Source: Lichenicola sp964236105
Lineage (GTDB): Bacteria > Pseudomonadota > Alphaproteobacteria > Acetobacterales > Acetobacteraceae
Length of the DNA stretch: 64,000 bases
Assembly: GCA_964236105.1 (NCBI GenBank)
Contig: CAXSBC010000005.1
Location: 62,001-126,000 of the forward strand
Direction: 5' to 3'
The position numbers and the translations under genes were made by a program. Below are positions 37,376-45,883 of this stretch, piece after piece. Every line of letters starts with the position of its first letter. Within the stretch, counting starts at the first letter, position 1. The notes under the pieces are model-generated. The model was not told where the DNA came from. It saw nothing but the letters and a program-made list of their open reading frames with translations, and did not search any database.

Positions 37376-38404
37376 ATGGAACACAGGCGCCTCGGACGAT
37401 CCGGATTTCATGTGCCCGTGCTGAGCTTCGGCACCGGCACCTTCGGCGGCAAGGGCGAGTTCTTCGAGGCCTGGGGCAGCTCGGACGTGGCCGAAGCGTC
37501 GCGCCTGGTCGATGTCTGCCTCGAGGCCGGGCTGACGATGTTCGACAGCGCCGACATCTATTCCGCAGGCGCCGCCGAGGAGGTGCTGGGGGCGGCGATC
37601 AAGGGCCGGCGCAACCAGGTGCTGATCTCGACCAAGGCCACGTTCCGCTCCGGCCAGGGCGCCAACGAGGTGGGCAGCTCGCGCCACCATCTGGTCGACG
37701 CGGTGGAGACGTCGCTGCGGCGGCTCGGCACCGGGCATATCGACCTGTTCCAGCTGCACGGCTTCGACGCGCTGACGCCGCCCGAGGAGACGCTCGGCGC
37801 GCTGGACGATCTCGTGCGTGCCGGCAAGATCCGCTATGTCGGCTGCTCCAACTTCTCCGGCTGGCACCTGATGAAGTCGCTGGCGACCGCGGACCGCTAC
37901 AACCTGCCGCGCTATGTGGCGCATCAGGCGTACTACTCGCTGATCGGCCGCGAGTACGAGTGGGAGCTGATGCCGCTCGGCGTCGACCAGGGCGTGGGCG
38001 CCGTGGTGTGGAGCCCGCTCGGCTGGGGCCGGCTGACCGGCAAGATCGGCCGCGGCAAGCCGATCCCGCCCGGCTCGCGCCTGCACAAGACCGCCGAGCA
38101 GGGACCGCAGATGGAGGACGAATACCTCTACAAGGTGGTCGACGCGCTGGAGGCGGTGGCGGCGGAGGTCGGCAGGACGGTGCCCCAGGTGGCGCTCAAC
38201 TGGCTGCTGCAGCGGCCGACGGTCGCCAACGTCATCGTCGGCGCGCGCAACGAGGAGCAGCTGCGGCAGAACCTGGGCGCCGTCGGCTGGAACCTGACCC
38301 CCGAGCAGGTGGCGACGCTCGATGCCGCCAGCGAGCGGCCGAAGACCTACCCGTACTGGCACCAGGCGGGCTTCTCGGAGCGCAACCCCTTCCCGGCGGG
38401 CTGA
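37376..38404 (+). CDS. aldo/keto reductase
   Basis: A 342-residue (beta/alpha)8 NADPH-dependent reductase. It begins MEHRRLGRSGFHVPVLSFGTGTFGG; GGAGGA precedes the ATG. The tetrad is visible: Asp in FDSADIYSAG (with Tyr), Lys in LISTKATF and His in LFQLHGFD. VGCSNFSGWHL and the cofactor region near IVGARNEEQLRQNL complete the AKR signature. Sits before the MDR oxidoreductase gene, four bases apart, so both are probably one transcript. Confidence 0.93.
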   Translation: MEHRRLGRSGFHVPVLSFGTGTFGGKGEFFEAWGSSDVAEASRLVDVCLEAGLTMFDSADIYSAGAAEEVLGAAIKGRRNQVLISTKATFRSGQGANEVGSSRHHLVDAVETSLRRLGTGHIDLFQLHGFDALTPPEETLGALDDLVRAGKIRYVGCSNFSGWHLMKSLATADRYNLPRYVAHQAYYSLIGREYEWELMPLGVDQGVGAVVWSPLGWGRLTGKIGRGKPIPPGSRLHKTAEQGPQMEDEYLYKVVDALEAVAAEVGRTVPQVALNWLLQRPTVANVIVGARNEEQLRQNLGAVGWNLTPEQVATLDAASERPKTYPYWHQAGFSERNPFPAG

Positions 38405-38407
38405 GCG

Positions 38408-39421
38408 ATGCGCTGCTACGTCCTGCCCAGGGCCGAGGGCATCGACGACCTGACGCCGGTCGAGCGAGACACGCCGCGCCCGGGCCCCGGGCAGGTGCTG
38501 GTGCGGATGCGGGCGGCGTCGCTGAACTACCGCGACCTGATGATCGCCACCGGCCGCTATGGCGGCGGCCCCCCGGCGCCGGATTTGGTGCCGCTGTCGG
38601 ACGGCGCCGGCGAGGTGGCGGAGCTGGGCGAGGGCGTCGACCGGGTGGCGGTCGGCGACCGCGTGGCGGGCACCTTCTTCGCGCGCTGGTTCGCGGGCGA
38701 GATCAGCTCGGAGGATCACCGGCATGCGCTGGGCGGGTCCGCGCCGGGCGTGCTGTCGGAGTTCCGGCTGTTCGAGCAGGACGCGCTGGTGCGGGTGCCG
38801 GCGCATCTGAGCTTCGAGGAGGCGGCGACGCTGCCCTGCGCCGGGCTGACCGCCTGGAACGCGCTGTTCGCGCATCGCCCGCTGATCCCGGGCGAGACGG
38901 TGCTGGTGCTGGGCACCGGCGGCGTGTCGGTGTTCGCGCTGCAGTTCGCGCGCGCCGCCGGCGCACGGGTGATCGTCACCTCGTCCAGCGACGAGAAGCT
39001 GGAGCGGGTGCGGGCGATGGGCGCCTCCGACTGCATCAACTACCGCGACACGCCCGACTGGACGAAGGCGGTGATGCGGCTGACCGACGGGCGCGGGGTG
39101 GATCACGTGGTCGAGGTGGGCGGTGCCGGCACCCTGCCGAACTCGATCGCGGCGGCGCGGTCGGGCGGCTGCGTGCACCTGATCGGCGTGCTGACCGGGG
39201 GCCAGATCGACCCGATGCCGCTGCTGTTTCGCAGCGTCACCCTGCGCGGCGTGTTCGTGGGCTCGCGCAGCATGTTCGAGGCGATGAACCGCGCGATCGG
39301 CGCGGCGGCGCTGCGCCCGGTGATCGATCAGGTCTTCGCGTTCGAGGACGCGCCGGCAGCCTATCGGGCGCTGCAGGGCGCCCGGCATGTCGGCAAGATC
39401 GTGATCTCGCTCGCCGCCTGA
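38408..39421 (+). CDS. zinc-independent MDR oxidoreductase (quinone oxidoreductase-like)
   Basis: A 337-residue medium-chain oxidoreductase. ASLNYRDLMIATGRYGG near residue 40, PLSDGAGEVAELG, LPCAGLTAWNALF near 140, and the nucleotide-binding GTGGVSVFALQFARAAGA near 165. It lacks the Cys/His catalytic zinc ligands and the structural zinc cluster, as in quinone oxidoreductases. Probably NADPH-dependent; the substrate is unknown. Confidence 0.9.
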   Translation: MRCYVLPRAEGIDDLTPVERDTPRPGPGQVLVRMRAASLNYRDLMIATGRYGGGPPAPDLVPLSDGAGEVAELGEGVDRVAVGDRVAGTFFARWFAGEISSEDHRHALGGSAPGVLSEFRLFEQDALVRVPAHLSFEEAATLPCAGLTAWNALFAHRPLIPGETVLVLGTGGVSVFALQFARAAGARVIVTSSSDEKLERVRAMGASDCINYRDTPDWTKAVMRLTDGRGVDHVVEVGGAGTLPNSIAAARSGGCVHLIGVLTGGQIDPMPLLFRSVTLRGVFVGSRSMFEAMNRAIGAAALRPVIDQVFAFEDAPAAYRALQGARHVGKIVISLAA

Positions 39422-39528
39422 CCGCGGCGCGGAACGGAACGAGGGCGCCGGCCTGATCTGCGGGCTGTCTCACGCTCCGCGTCGCGCATCCGGGGCAGGT
39501 CGGATGTCGCGACCCGTCGCACCCGACA

Positions 39529-40743
39529 TCAGCCTCGCTCGCCGATCCGCGCCCGCGCCGGTGTCGTCCGCGTGACAGGGCGGGTGCTGCCTGGCATCAG
39601 GCGCCGCCCGAGCCGGATCCCCGGCTGCTCGACCGCGACGTGAGCCGCGGTGGCGATCGCCACCAGCGCGGCCACCGCGCCGAACGCCACGATCCAGTGC
39701 CCGGCCGGCCGGCCCAGCGCGAAGCGATGCAGCGTCCCGTAGCCTGCCAGCAGCACCGGACCCTGCAGCAGGTAGATCCCGTAGCTGATGTCGCCGAGGC
39801 GCCGGGCCGGACGACTGTGGAGCAGGCCGAACAGGGTGCAGCCGCCGGCGAGAAGGTGGAACGCCCAGGCCGTCAGCAGGATCGGCACCACCGCGTAGGC
39901 GGTATCGAACGACGTCAGCGCGGCCAGCAGCGCCAGCACGATCCAGGAGCGCTGGGTGTCCGACAGCATCGCCCGGACGCCGTGCGCTGCCAGCGAGGCA
40001 GACACCATGCCCGCCCCGAACAGGGACGCGGCGATGGCCCAGAGGCTGGCCGGGACGCCGGGGACGGAAAGCTGCACCAGGCCGAGGCCTGCGAGCGCGA
40101 ATGCCAGGGGCAGGTGGGTGGCGGCGTGCCGGGCGAAGACGGCAGCCGGGATCAGGAAGACGTAGAAGGCCCATTCGAATTCGAGGCTCCAGGTCACGCC
40201 GGCCAGGATCAGGGTCGCGACCGGATCGCCGTCGAAGGAGATCTGCGGCAGGGCGCCGAGCGCTGCCAGACGGACGAGCTCGGTTGCGAACTGTCCTGGC
40301 GGGACCTGAACGGTCCAGCCGTTGCGGACGAGGACCGTCAGCATCAGGACGCTCGCCGCGACGAGATAGAGCGGCCCGATGCGGAACAGCCGGCCGATGA
40401 AGAAGCGCCGCCAGTGCGGCATGCCGCCCTCGGCGATCATCCTGGACCAGAACAGGAAGCCGGTGATCATGAAGAACAGCGAAACGCCCGCCTGTCCGAT
40501 CACCGTGTAGAAGCCGGAGGGCGGCAGCGTCCAGCTGCGGTGCTGCAGGAACCGGTGATAGATCGCCACGTGGTGGAACACGACGCCGAGTGCCAGGAAC
40601 CCGCGCAGCCCGTCGAGGCTGACGAGGCGGTCGCGGTTGCCGCCGGGTATGGAGTCGGCGGCGCGAAACAGCGGCGTGGCCACGAGGCACAGAATCGCCG
40701 CCACGATCGCGAAGCACGGCCAGATCGCATAGAAGCCGGACAA
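39529..40743 (-). CDS. acyltransferase 3 family membrane protein
   Basis: An O-acyltransferase of the acyltransferase 3 family with about ten transmembrane segments. The start is best placed at TTG (40743), giving MSGFYAIWPCFAIV (404 residues), because GGAGAGG lies eight bases upstream; longer in-frame starts lack a site. Family landmarks: RLVSLDGLRGFLALGVVFHHV near residue 40, then RFFIGRLFRIGPLYL near 110, and GDISYGIYLLQGP. Such proteins add acetyl or succinyl groups to surface glycans. A 7-bp inverted repeat (GATGTCG/CGACATC, 39503-39530) overlaps its stop. Confidence 0.85.
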   Translation of the reverse strand: MSGFYAIWPCFAIVAAILCLVATPLFRAADSIPGGNRDRLVSLDGLRGFLALGVVFHHVAIYHRFLQHRSWTLPPSGFYTVIGQAGVSLFFMITGFLFWSRMIAEGGMPHWRRFFIGRLFRIGPLYLVAASVLMLTVLVRNGWTVQVPPGQFATELVRLAALGALPQISFDGDPVATLILAGVTWSLEFEWAFYVFLIPAAVFARHAATHLPLAFALAGLGLVQLSVPGVPASLWAIAASLFGAGMVSASLAAHGVRAMLSDTQRSWIVLALLAALTSFDTAYAVVPILLTAWAFHLLAGGCTLFGLLHSRPARRLGDISYGIYLLQGPVLLAGYGTLHRFALGRPAGHWIVAFGAVAALVAIATAAHVAVEQPGIRLGRRLMPGSTRPVTRTTPARARIGERG

Positions 40744-40813
40744 AACTCGATCCTCTCCGGCGGCACCGGTTGCCGATAGGGGATTGAAACGGTCACAGAA
40801 TGCCACGGCTGGC

Positions 40814-40833
40814 AATGTCGATCCGCCGACATT
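40814..40833. promoter_or_regulatory. candidate operator palindrome AATGTCG-N6-CGACATT
   Basis: A perfect 7-6-7 inverted repeat in the 215-base divergent region between the acyltransferase and the fourth sugar ABC operon. A second element, TCGGGCGCC/GGCGCCCGA with a five-base loop, lies at 40863-40885. The first has the size expected of a helix-turn-helix repressor site. The regulator is not encoded nearby. Confidence 0.45.
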
Positions 40834-40958
40834 CCGTGTCCCGGGCCGTGCCGGCGTCGGTATCGGGCGCCCCGCCGGCGCCCGACGCACTTGCCAGCGG
40901 CCGAGAAAGTGCGCCTGATGACCCCTAAGCAAAAATCGTCCAAGCACCGGAACGTCCA

Positions 40959-42500
40959 GTGGATCACGAGCAGCGAGTCGGCGCCGTTCCGGCGCTGGAG
41001 ATGCACGGCATCTCGAAGACCTTTCCAGGCGTGCGCGCGCTCGCCAGCGTCGAGCTGACCGCCTGGAGCGGCGAGGTGCTGGCGCTGATGGGCGAGAACG
41101 GGGCCGGCAAGTCGACCCTGATGAAGATCCTGTCCGGAGCCTATCACGCCGATCCCGGCGGCGAGATCCGCGTGTTCGGCAGCGCCATCAGCATCGACGG
41201 GCCGCAGGCGGCGAAGGCGGCCGGCATCGCCATCATCTATCAGGAGCTGGCGCTGGCGCCGAACCTGACGGTCTCGGAGAACATCCATCTCGGCAGCGAG
41301 ATCGCCCGCCCCGGCGGCCGGCTCGACCGCGGCGCGATGGCGCAGGCCTGCCGGCCGATCCTGGAGCGGCTCGGCACGCCGTTCGGGCCGGAAACGCTGG
41401 TCGGCAGCCTGTCGATCGCCGAGCAGCAGCTCGTCGAGATCGCGCGCGCCCTGTATCGGCACTCGCGCATCCTGGTGCTCGACGAGCCGACCACGGCGCT
41501 GTCGGCGCGCGAGACCGACCGGCTGTTCGCGCTGATCCGCCAGCTCCGCGGCGAGGGCATCGCGCTGATCTACATCTCGCACCGCATGGCCGAGGTGTAC
41601 GAGCTTGCCGACCGGGTGACGGTGCTGCGCGACGGCTCCTATGTCGGCACGCTGGAGCGCGAGCAGCTCTCGGCCGACGCCATCGTGCGGATGATGGTCG
41701 GGCGCGAGCTGTCCTCGTTCTACACCAAGACCCACGACCCGGCGGCGGCGACGCGCGGGGAGGTGGTGATGCAGGTGGACGGCGTTTCCGACGGCGGCCG
41801 CGTGCACCCGTGCTCCTTCACGCTGCACAAGGGCGAGGTGCTGGGCCTCGCCGGCCTGGTGGGGGCCGGGCGCACCGAGCTCGCCCGGCTGATCTACGGC
41901 GCGGACCGCCGCACCGGCGGCACCGTCAGCCTGGACGGCCGTCCGGTGGCGTTGCGCGCGCCCAAGGAGGCGCTCGATGCCGGGATCACCTACCTCACCG
42001 AGGACCGCAAGGGGCTGGGGCTGTTCCTCGACATGTCCTGCGGCGCCAACATCAATCTCGGCGTGATCGATCGCGACGCGGCGTTCGGCGGACGGCTGAA
42101 CCTGGCGCGGGCGCGCGAGCGCGCCAGGCGGGCCTTCGGCTCGCTGCGGGTGCGCGCCGCGAGCCCGCTGGTGCAGGTCGGCAGCCTGTCCGGCGGCAAC
42201 CAGCAGAAGGTGCTGCTGGCGCGCCTGCTGGAGACCGACCCCAAGGTGCTGATCCTCGACGAGCCGACCCGCGGCGTCGATGTCGGCGCCAAGTCCGAGA
42301 TCTACCGCATCATCGACGAGCTGGCGCAGCGCGGGCTCGGCGTGCTGGTGATCTCGTCGGACCTGCCCGAGATCGTCGGCATCTGCGACCGCGTGCTGGT
42401 GATGCGCGAGGGCGCCATCGCCGGCGAGGTGGGCGGCGCCACCGGGGTCGCGATCACGCAGGAGAGCGTCATGGTCCACGCAGCCGGTCCGGCGGCCTGA
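40959..42500 (+). CDS. sugar ABC transporter ATP-binding protein (CUT2)
   Basis: A 513-residue double ATPase with canonical motifs. First domain: Walker A GENGAGKSTLMK, LSIAEQQLVEIARAL signature, Walker B ILVLDEPTT. Second domain: GAGRTELARL, signature LSGGNQQK, Walker B LILDEPTRGVDVG, and the EDRKGLG string. GTG start at 40959; no strong ribosome-binding site is visible. The permease gene follows after 10 bases. Confidence 0.93.
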   Translation: MDHEQRVGAVPALEMHGISKTFPGVRALASVELTAWSGEVLALMGENGAGKSTLMKILSGAYHADPGGEIRVFGSAISIDGPQAAKAAGIAIIYQELALAPNLTVSENIHLGSEIARPGGRLDRGAMAQACRPILERLGTPFGPETLVGSLSIAEQQLVEIARALYRHSRILVLDEPTTALSARETDRLFALIRQLRGEGIALIYISHRMAEVYELADRVTVLRDGSYVGTLEREQLSADAIVRMMVGRELSSFYTKTHDPAAATRGEVVMQVDGVSDGGRVHPCSFTLHKGEVLGLAGLVGAGRTELARLIYGADRRTGGTVSLDGRPVALRAPKEALDAGITYLTEDRKGLGLFLDMSCGANINLGVIDRDAAFGGRLNLARARERARRAFGSLRVRAASPLVQVGSLSGGNQQKVLLARLLETDPKVLILDEPTRGVDVGAKSEIYRIIDELAQRGLGVLVISSDLPEIVGICDRVLVMREGAIAGEVGGATGVAITQESVMVHAAGPAA

Positions 42501-42510
42501 AGGGAAGCAG

Positions 42511-43569
42511 ATGTCCGACATGCAGCAGTCCGCGCCGCTGGTCCCCGACGAGAACAGCTCCGGCGTGCCGCCCGCCGCCGGCGACGCCGGCCTGTCGGCG
42601 AGGCAGGTCCAGGTGCGATCGATGATCCAGGCGGCCGGCATGCTGCCGGTGCTGATCATCCTGGCGATCGGCTTCCACCTGCTCGGCGGCCACCGCTTCC
42701 TGAGCGTGCAGAACCTGTCGATCGTGGCGCAGCAGGCGGCGATCAACTGCGTGCTCGCCGCCGGCATGACCTTCGTGATCCTGACCGGCGGCATCGACCT
42801 GTCGGTCGGCTCGATCCTGGCAGCGTCCGCGATGGGCGCGCTGATCGTGTCGCTGCTGCCGGGCCTGAGCGGTCTGGCGATCCCGACCTGCCTGCTGGTC
42901 GGCACAGTGATCGGGCTGCTGAACGGGGCGCTCATCGCCTTCCTGCGGCTGCCGCCCTTCATCGTCACGCTGGGCTCGCTGACCGCGGTGCGCGGGCTCG
43001 CCCGGCTGATGGGTGCGGACAACACCGTGTTCAACCCGCAGCTCGGCTATGCCTGGATCGGCAATGACGGCGTCGCCATCCTGCCCGGGATCGTGGTGCC
43101 GTGGCTGGCGATCATCGCCATCGCGGTGATCGTGCTGTCCTGGTACGTGCTCAAGCGCACCGTGCTGGGGGTGCGCATCTATGCGGTCGGCGGCAACCCG
43201 GCGGCGGCGCGGCTGTCGGGCATCAACGTGCCGCGCATCCTGCTGTTCGTGTACGGGCTGTCCGGACTGCTGGCAGGCCTCGGCGGCGTGATGTCCTCGG
43301 CCCGGCTGTATGCCGCGAACGGGCTGCAGCTCGGCCAGTCCTACGAGCTCGACGCGATCGCGGCGGTGATCCTGGGCGGCACCTCCTTTGTCGGCGGCAT
43401 CGGCTCGATCTGGGGCACGCTGATCGGCGCGCTGATCATCGCCACGCTGTCGAACGGGCTGATCCTGATCGGCGTGTCGGATATCTGGCAGTTCATCGTG
43501 AAGGGCCTGGTGATCATCGGCGCGGTGGCGCTCGACCGCTTCCGCCAGGGCAGCGGCGTCCGTACGTAG
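42511..43569 (+). CDS. sugar ABC transporter permease (CUT2)
   Basis: A 352-residue permease with a 45-residue hydrophilic N-terminus before the first membrane segment. Landmarks: AAGMTFVILTGGIDLSVGSILAAS, LPPFIVTLGSLTAVRG, YAVGGNPAAARLSGI, and AVILGGTSFVGGIGSIWGT, then SNGLILIGVSDIWQ. A 77-base gap follows before the binding-protein gene, containing AGGAGGAAG for that gene. Confidence 0.93.
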   Translation: MSDMQQSAPLVPDENSSGVPPAAGDAGLSARQVQVRSMIQAAGMLPVLIILAIGFHLLGGHRFLSVQNLSIVAQQAAINCVLAAGMTFVILTGGIDLSVGSILAASAMGALIVSLLPGLSGLAIPTCLLVGTVIGLLNGALIAFLRLPPFIVTLGSLTAVRGLARLMGADNTVFNPQLGYAWIGNDGVAILPGIVVPWLAIIAIAVIVLSWYVLKRTVLGVRIYAVGGNPAAARLSGINVPRILLFVYGLSGLLAGLGGVMSSARLYAANGLQLGQSYELDAIAAVILGGTSFVGGIGSIWGTLIGALIIATLSNGLILIGVSDIWQFIVKGLVIIGAVALDRFRQGSGVRT

Positions 43570-43646
43570 CGGCCACGGCACGCGGCGGGAACCGTTCCCG
43601 CCCGCCGCGTGCGCTTGCGAAACGGGACGGCAGGAGGAAGCCCACC

Positions 43647-44606
43647 ATGCCTACCATCGTCTCGAACACGTTCGTCCGAAACGGCCTGCGCGCCGCCCTG
43701 GCGGGTGCAGCACTGCTGTCGGCCACGGCCCTGTGCTCGGCAAAGCCGCTCGAGTCGATCGGCGTCACCATGGGATCGCTCGGCAACCCGTATTTCGTGG
43801 CGCTGTCCAAGGGCGTCGCCGCCGAGGCGCGTGCCGACGGCAAGACCGTGACGGTGACGTCGGTCTCGGCCGACTACGACCTGAACAAGCAGTTCACCCA
43901 GATCGACAACTTCATCGCCGCCGGCGTCAACCTGATCGTGCTGAACGCGGTCGATCCGAACGCCATCCTGCCGGCGATCAAGCGCGCCCAGGCCGCCGGC
44001 ATCGTCGTCGTCGCCGCCGACGTGGCGGCGACCGGAGCGGATGCGACCGTCGAGACCGACAACACGCTGGCCGGCAACCTGTCCTGCGCCTACCTGGCGC
44101 AGAAGCTCGGCAACAAGGGCAACGTGGTCATCGAGAACGGACCGCAGGTGTCGGCGGTGACCGACCGGGTGAAGGGCTGCAAGGCGGCTCTCGCCAAGGC
44201 GCCGGACATCAAGCTCCTGTCGTCGGACCAGGACGGCAAGGGCTCTCGCGAGGGCGGGCTCGCCGTCATGCAGGGCTACCTGATCCGCTATCCCGACCTG
44301 AACGGCCTGTTTGCCATCAACGATCCGCAGGCCATCGGCTCGGAGCTGGCGGCCAAGCAGCAGCATCGCGACGCCATCGCCATCACCTCGGTCGACGGCG
44401 CGCCGGACATCGTCTCGGCGCTGAAGAGCAACGGGCTGATCGTCGCCTCCGCCTCGCAGGATCCGTACGGGATGGGGCGTCTGGCGGTGAAGGTCGGCGC
44501 CCAGATCCTGAACGGCCAGCGCCCGGCGCAGCCGATCACGCTGATGACGCCCAAGCTGATCAACAAGGAGAATGTCGCCAGCTACACCGGCTGGACCGAC
44601 CACTGA
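43647..44606 (+). CDS. periplasmic sugar-binding protein of ABC transporter
   Basis: 319 residues from the ATG at 43647 with AGGAGGAAG upstream. Signal peptide ends about residue 32 (LLSATALCSA). RbsB-like core: SIGVTMGSLGNPYFVALSKG, NLIVLNAVDPNAILPAIKRAQ, AGIVVVAADV, then GLFAINDPQAIGSELAAK and ITSVDGAPDIVSALKSNG. Two Cys (LSCAYL and VKGCKAA) sit where related fructose/ribose-type binding proteins carry a disulfide. It is encoded last, unlike in most CUT2 operons where it is first. Confidence 0.9.
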   Translation: MPTIVSNTFVRNGLRAALAGAALLSATALCSAKPLESIGVTMGSLGNPYFVALSKGVAAEARADGKTVTVTSVSADYDLNKQFTQIDNFIAAGVNLIVLNAVDPNAILPAIKRAQAAGIVVVAADVAATGADATVETDNTLAGNLSCAYLAQKLGNKGNVVIENGPQVSAVTDRVKGCKAALAKAPDIKLLSSDQDGKGSREGGLAVMQGYLIRYPDLNGLFAINDPQAIGSELAAKQQHRDAIAITSVDGAPDIVSALKSNGLIVASASQDPYGMGRLAVKVGAQILNGQRPAQPITLMTPKLINKENVASYTGWTDH

Positions 44607-44614
44607 TCCGGCGG

Positions 44615-44653
44615 CCCCGATCCCCGGGCCGGCAGGCCGGCCCGGACGCGGGG
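44615..44653. terminator. strong bidirectional GC hairpin between convergent genes
   Basis: CCGGGCCGGC (44624-44633) pairs perfectly with GCCGGCCCGG (44636-44645) with a two-base loop. An outer CCCCG (44615-44619) can pair with CGGGG (44649-44653). It sits between the stops of the binding protein (plus) and the lipoprotein (minus). No T-tract on either strand. Confidence 0.65.
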
Positions 44654-44657
44654 CCGG

Positions 44658-45116
44658 TCAGGGCCGGCCGTAGCCGAAGGCGTCGCGCGGCAGCGGCACC
44701 AGGGCGAACCGCAGCGCCGCCGGCGACACGTCAGGGTGCGCCGCCTGGATCAGCGGCACCAGCAGCCCGTTCGAGGTCAGGATGTAGTCCGGTCGCTGCA
44801 CCCCGGGCGCGCGATCCAGATGGATGGTCGGATACGGCCGGCCGCTCGCGTCATGCAGCGTCCGCTTCTCCCAATGGTCGGTCCAGCGCACGTCGTCCTG
44901 GTTCTCGCTGCCCAGGTTGGGGTCCCTGACCCGCGAGACCAGGTGGTAGATGCCGGACGTGGCGTCCGGGGTGCCGTCCAGGATCAGCTCGGTGTCGATG
45001 CTGTAGGCGATGTCGATCGAGGGCTGCGCGCCGCGCCAGTCCCCGACCACCGGCCCGGTGGGCCCGGCGCATCCCGACACGGCGAGCAGGGCTGCGGCAC
45101 CCACAAGCATCCTCAT
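44658..45116 (-). CDS. small lipoprotein of unknown function
   Basis: 152 residues from the ATG at 45116 with GAGGAGAAA upstream. A lipoprotein signal (MRMLVGAAALLAVSGC) puts the acylated Cys at residue 16. The mature part has ISVDIAYSID-like beta strands, SGIYHLVSRVRDPNLGSENQDDVRWTD and a Pro-rich C-terminus. No family recognised. The frame is clean and well bounded. Confidence 0.72.
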   Translation of the reverse strand: MRMLVGAAALLAVSGCAGPTGPVVGDWRGAQPSIDIAYSIDTELILDGTPDATSGIYHLVSRVRDPNLGSENQDDVRWTDHWEKRTLHDASGRPYPTIHLDRAPGVQRPDYILTSNGLLVPLIQAAHPDVSPAALRFALVPLPRDAFGYGRP

Positions 45117-45198
45117 CGCGGTTTCTCCTCGGCGGCGCGCCACGGGCGGCGCGGTCCGGGAGCTGCAACGTCCGGAGCGCCGGTCGGGCTGCCTGCGG

Positions 45199-45840
45199 TC
45201 AGGGCGCAAGCGAAGTGACCACCAGATCGGCACGGCCGCGCGTGGCCGCGATCAGGCGCGCGTTCGGGGCGTCGGTGGCGGCGATCCAGGCCTCGGCCTC
45301 GGCCCGGCTGCGGCCGAACGCCATGTGCCGGGCGAGCAGCCACGCCTCGCGCACCGACTCCGGCGTGGCCACATACCAGCTCTCGTCGAGCAGCCCGCGC
45401 ACCGGCGCCCACGGCCCATCGAACAGCAGGTAGTTGCCCTCGGTGATCAGCAGCGGCGTCTCGGCCAGGATCGGGATCGAGCCCGCGACCGGCTCCTCGA
45501 TCTCGCGCCGGAAGGCGGGCGCATACACGATCTCGCCCGGCGCCTGCCCGCGCAGCCGGCGCAGCAGGGCGACGTAGCCGTCCGCATCGAAGGTATCGGA
45601 CGCGCCCTTGCGGCCGGCGCGGCCGAGCCGCTCCAGCTCCCGCTGCGCCAGGTGGAAGCCGTCCATCGGCACCACCGCAGCCCGCTCGCCCAGCGCGTCC
45701 GCCAGCAGTGCCGCCAGCGTCGACTTGCCGCCGCCGGGTGCTCCCGTCAGCCCCAGCACCCGCCGGCCGCCGCGCGCCAGCAGCGCCTCGGCGCGACGCA
45801 GGAGCGTGTCGGGCAGGCGGGGCGGTTCGGTGGCGGTCAT
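45199..45840 (-). CDS. P-loop nucleoside/sugar kinase-like protein (FrcK/uridine-kinase-like)
   Basis: 213 residues from the ATG at 45840, with GGGAGA nine bases upstream. P-loop GLTGAPGGGKST near residue 32, then PMDGFHLAQRELERLGRAGRKG near 60, FDADGYVALLRRL, and ITEGNYLLFDG near 130. The organisation matches the kinase that accompanies fructose-type ABC operons in rhizobia (FrcK) and YggC-type proteins. It lies near the fourth sugar transporter, so a role in phosphorylating that sugar is possible but unproven. Confidence 0.85.
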   Translation of the reverse strand: MTATEPPRLPDTLLRRAEALLARGGRRVLGLTGAPGGGKSTLAALLADALGERAAVVPMDGFHLAQRELERLGRAGRKGASDTFDADGYVALLRRLRGQAPGEIVYAPAFRREIEEPVAGSIPILAETPLLITEGNYLLFDGPWAPVRGLLDESWYVATPESVREAWLLARHMAFGRSRAEAEAWIAATDAPNARLIAATRGRADLVVTSLAP

Positions 45841-45883
45841 GCGGTCGGTCTCCCTGGCATGCAGCGGCACCCGGTCGCGCCGG

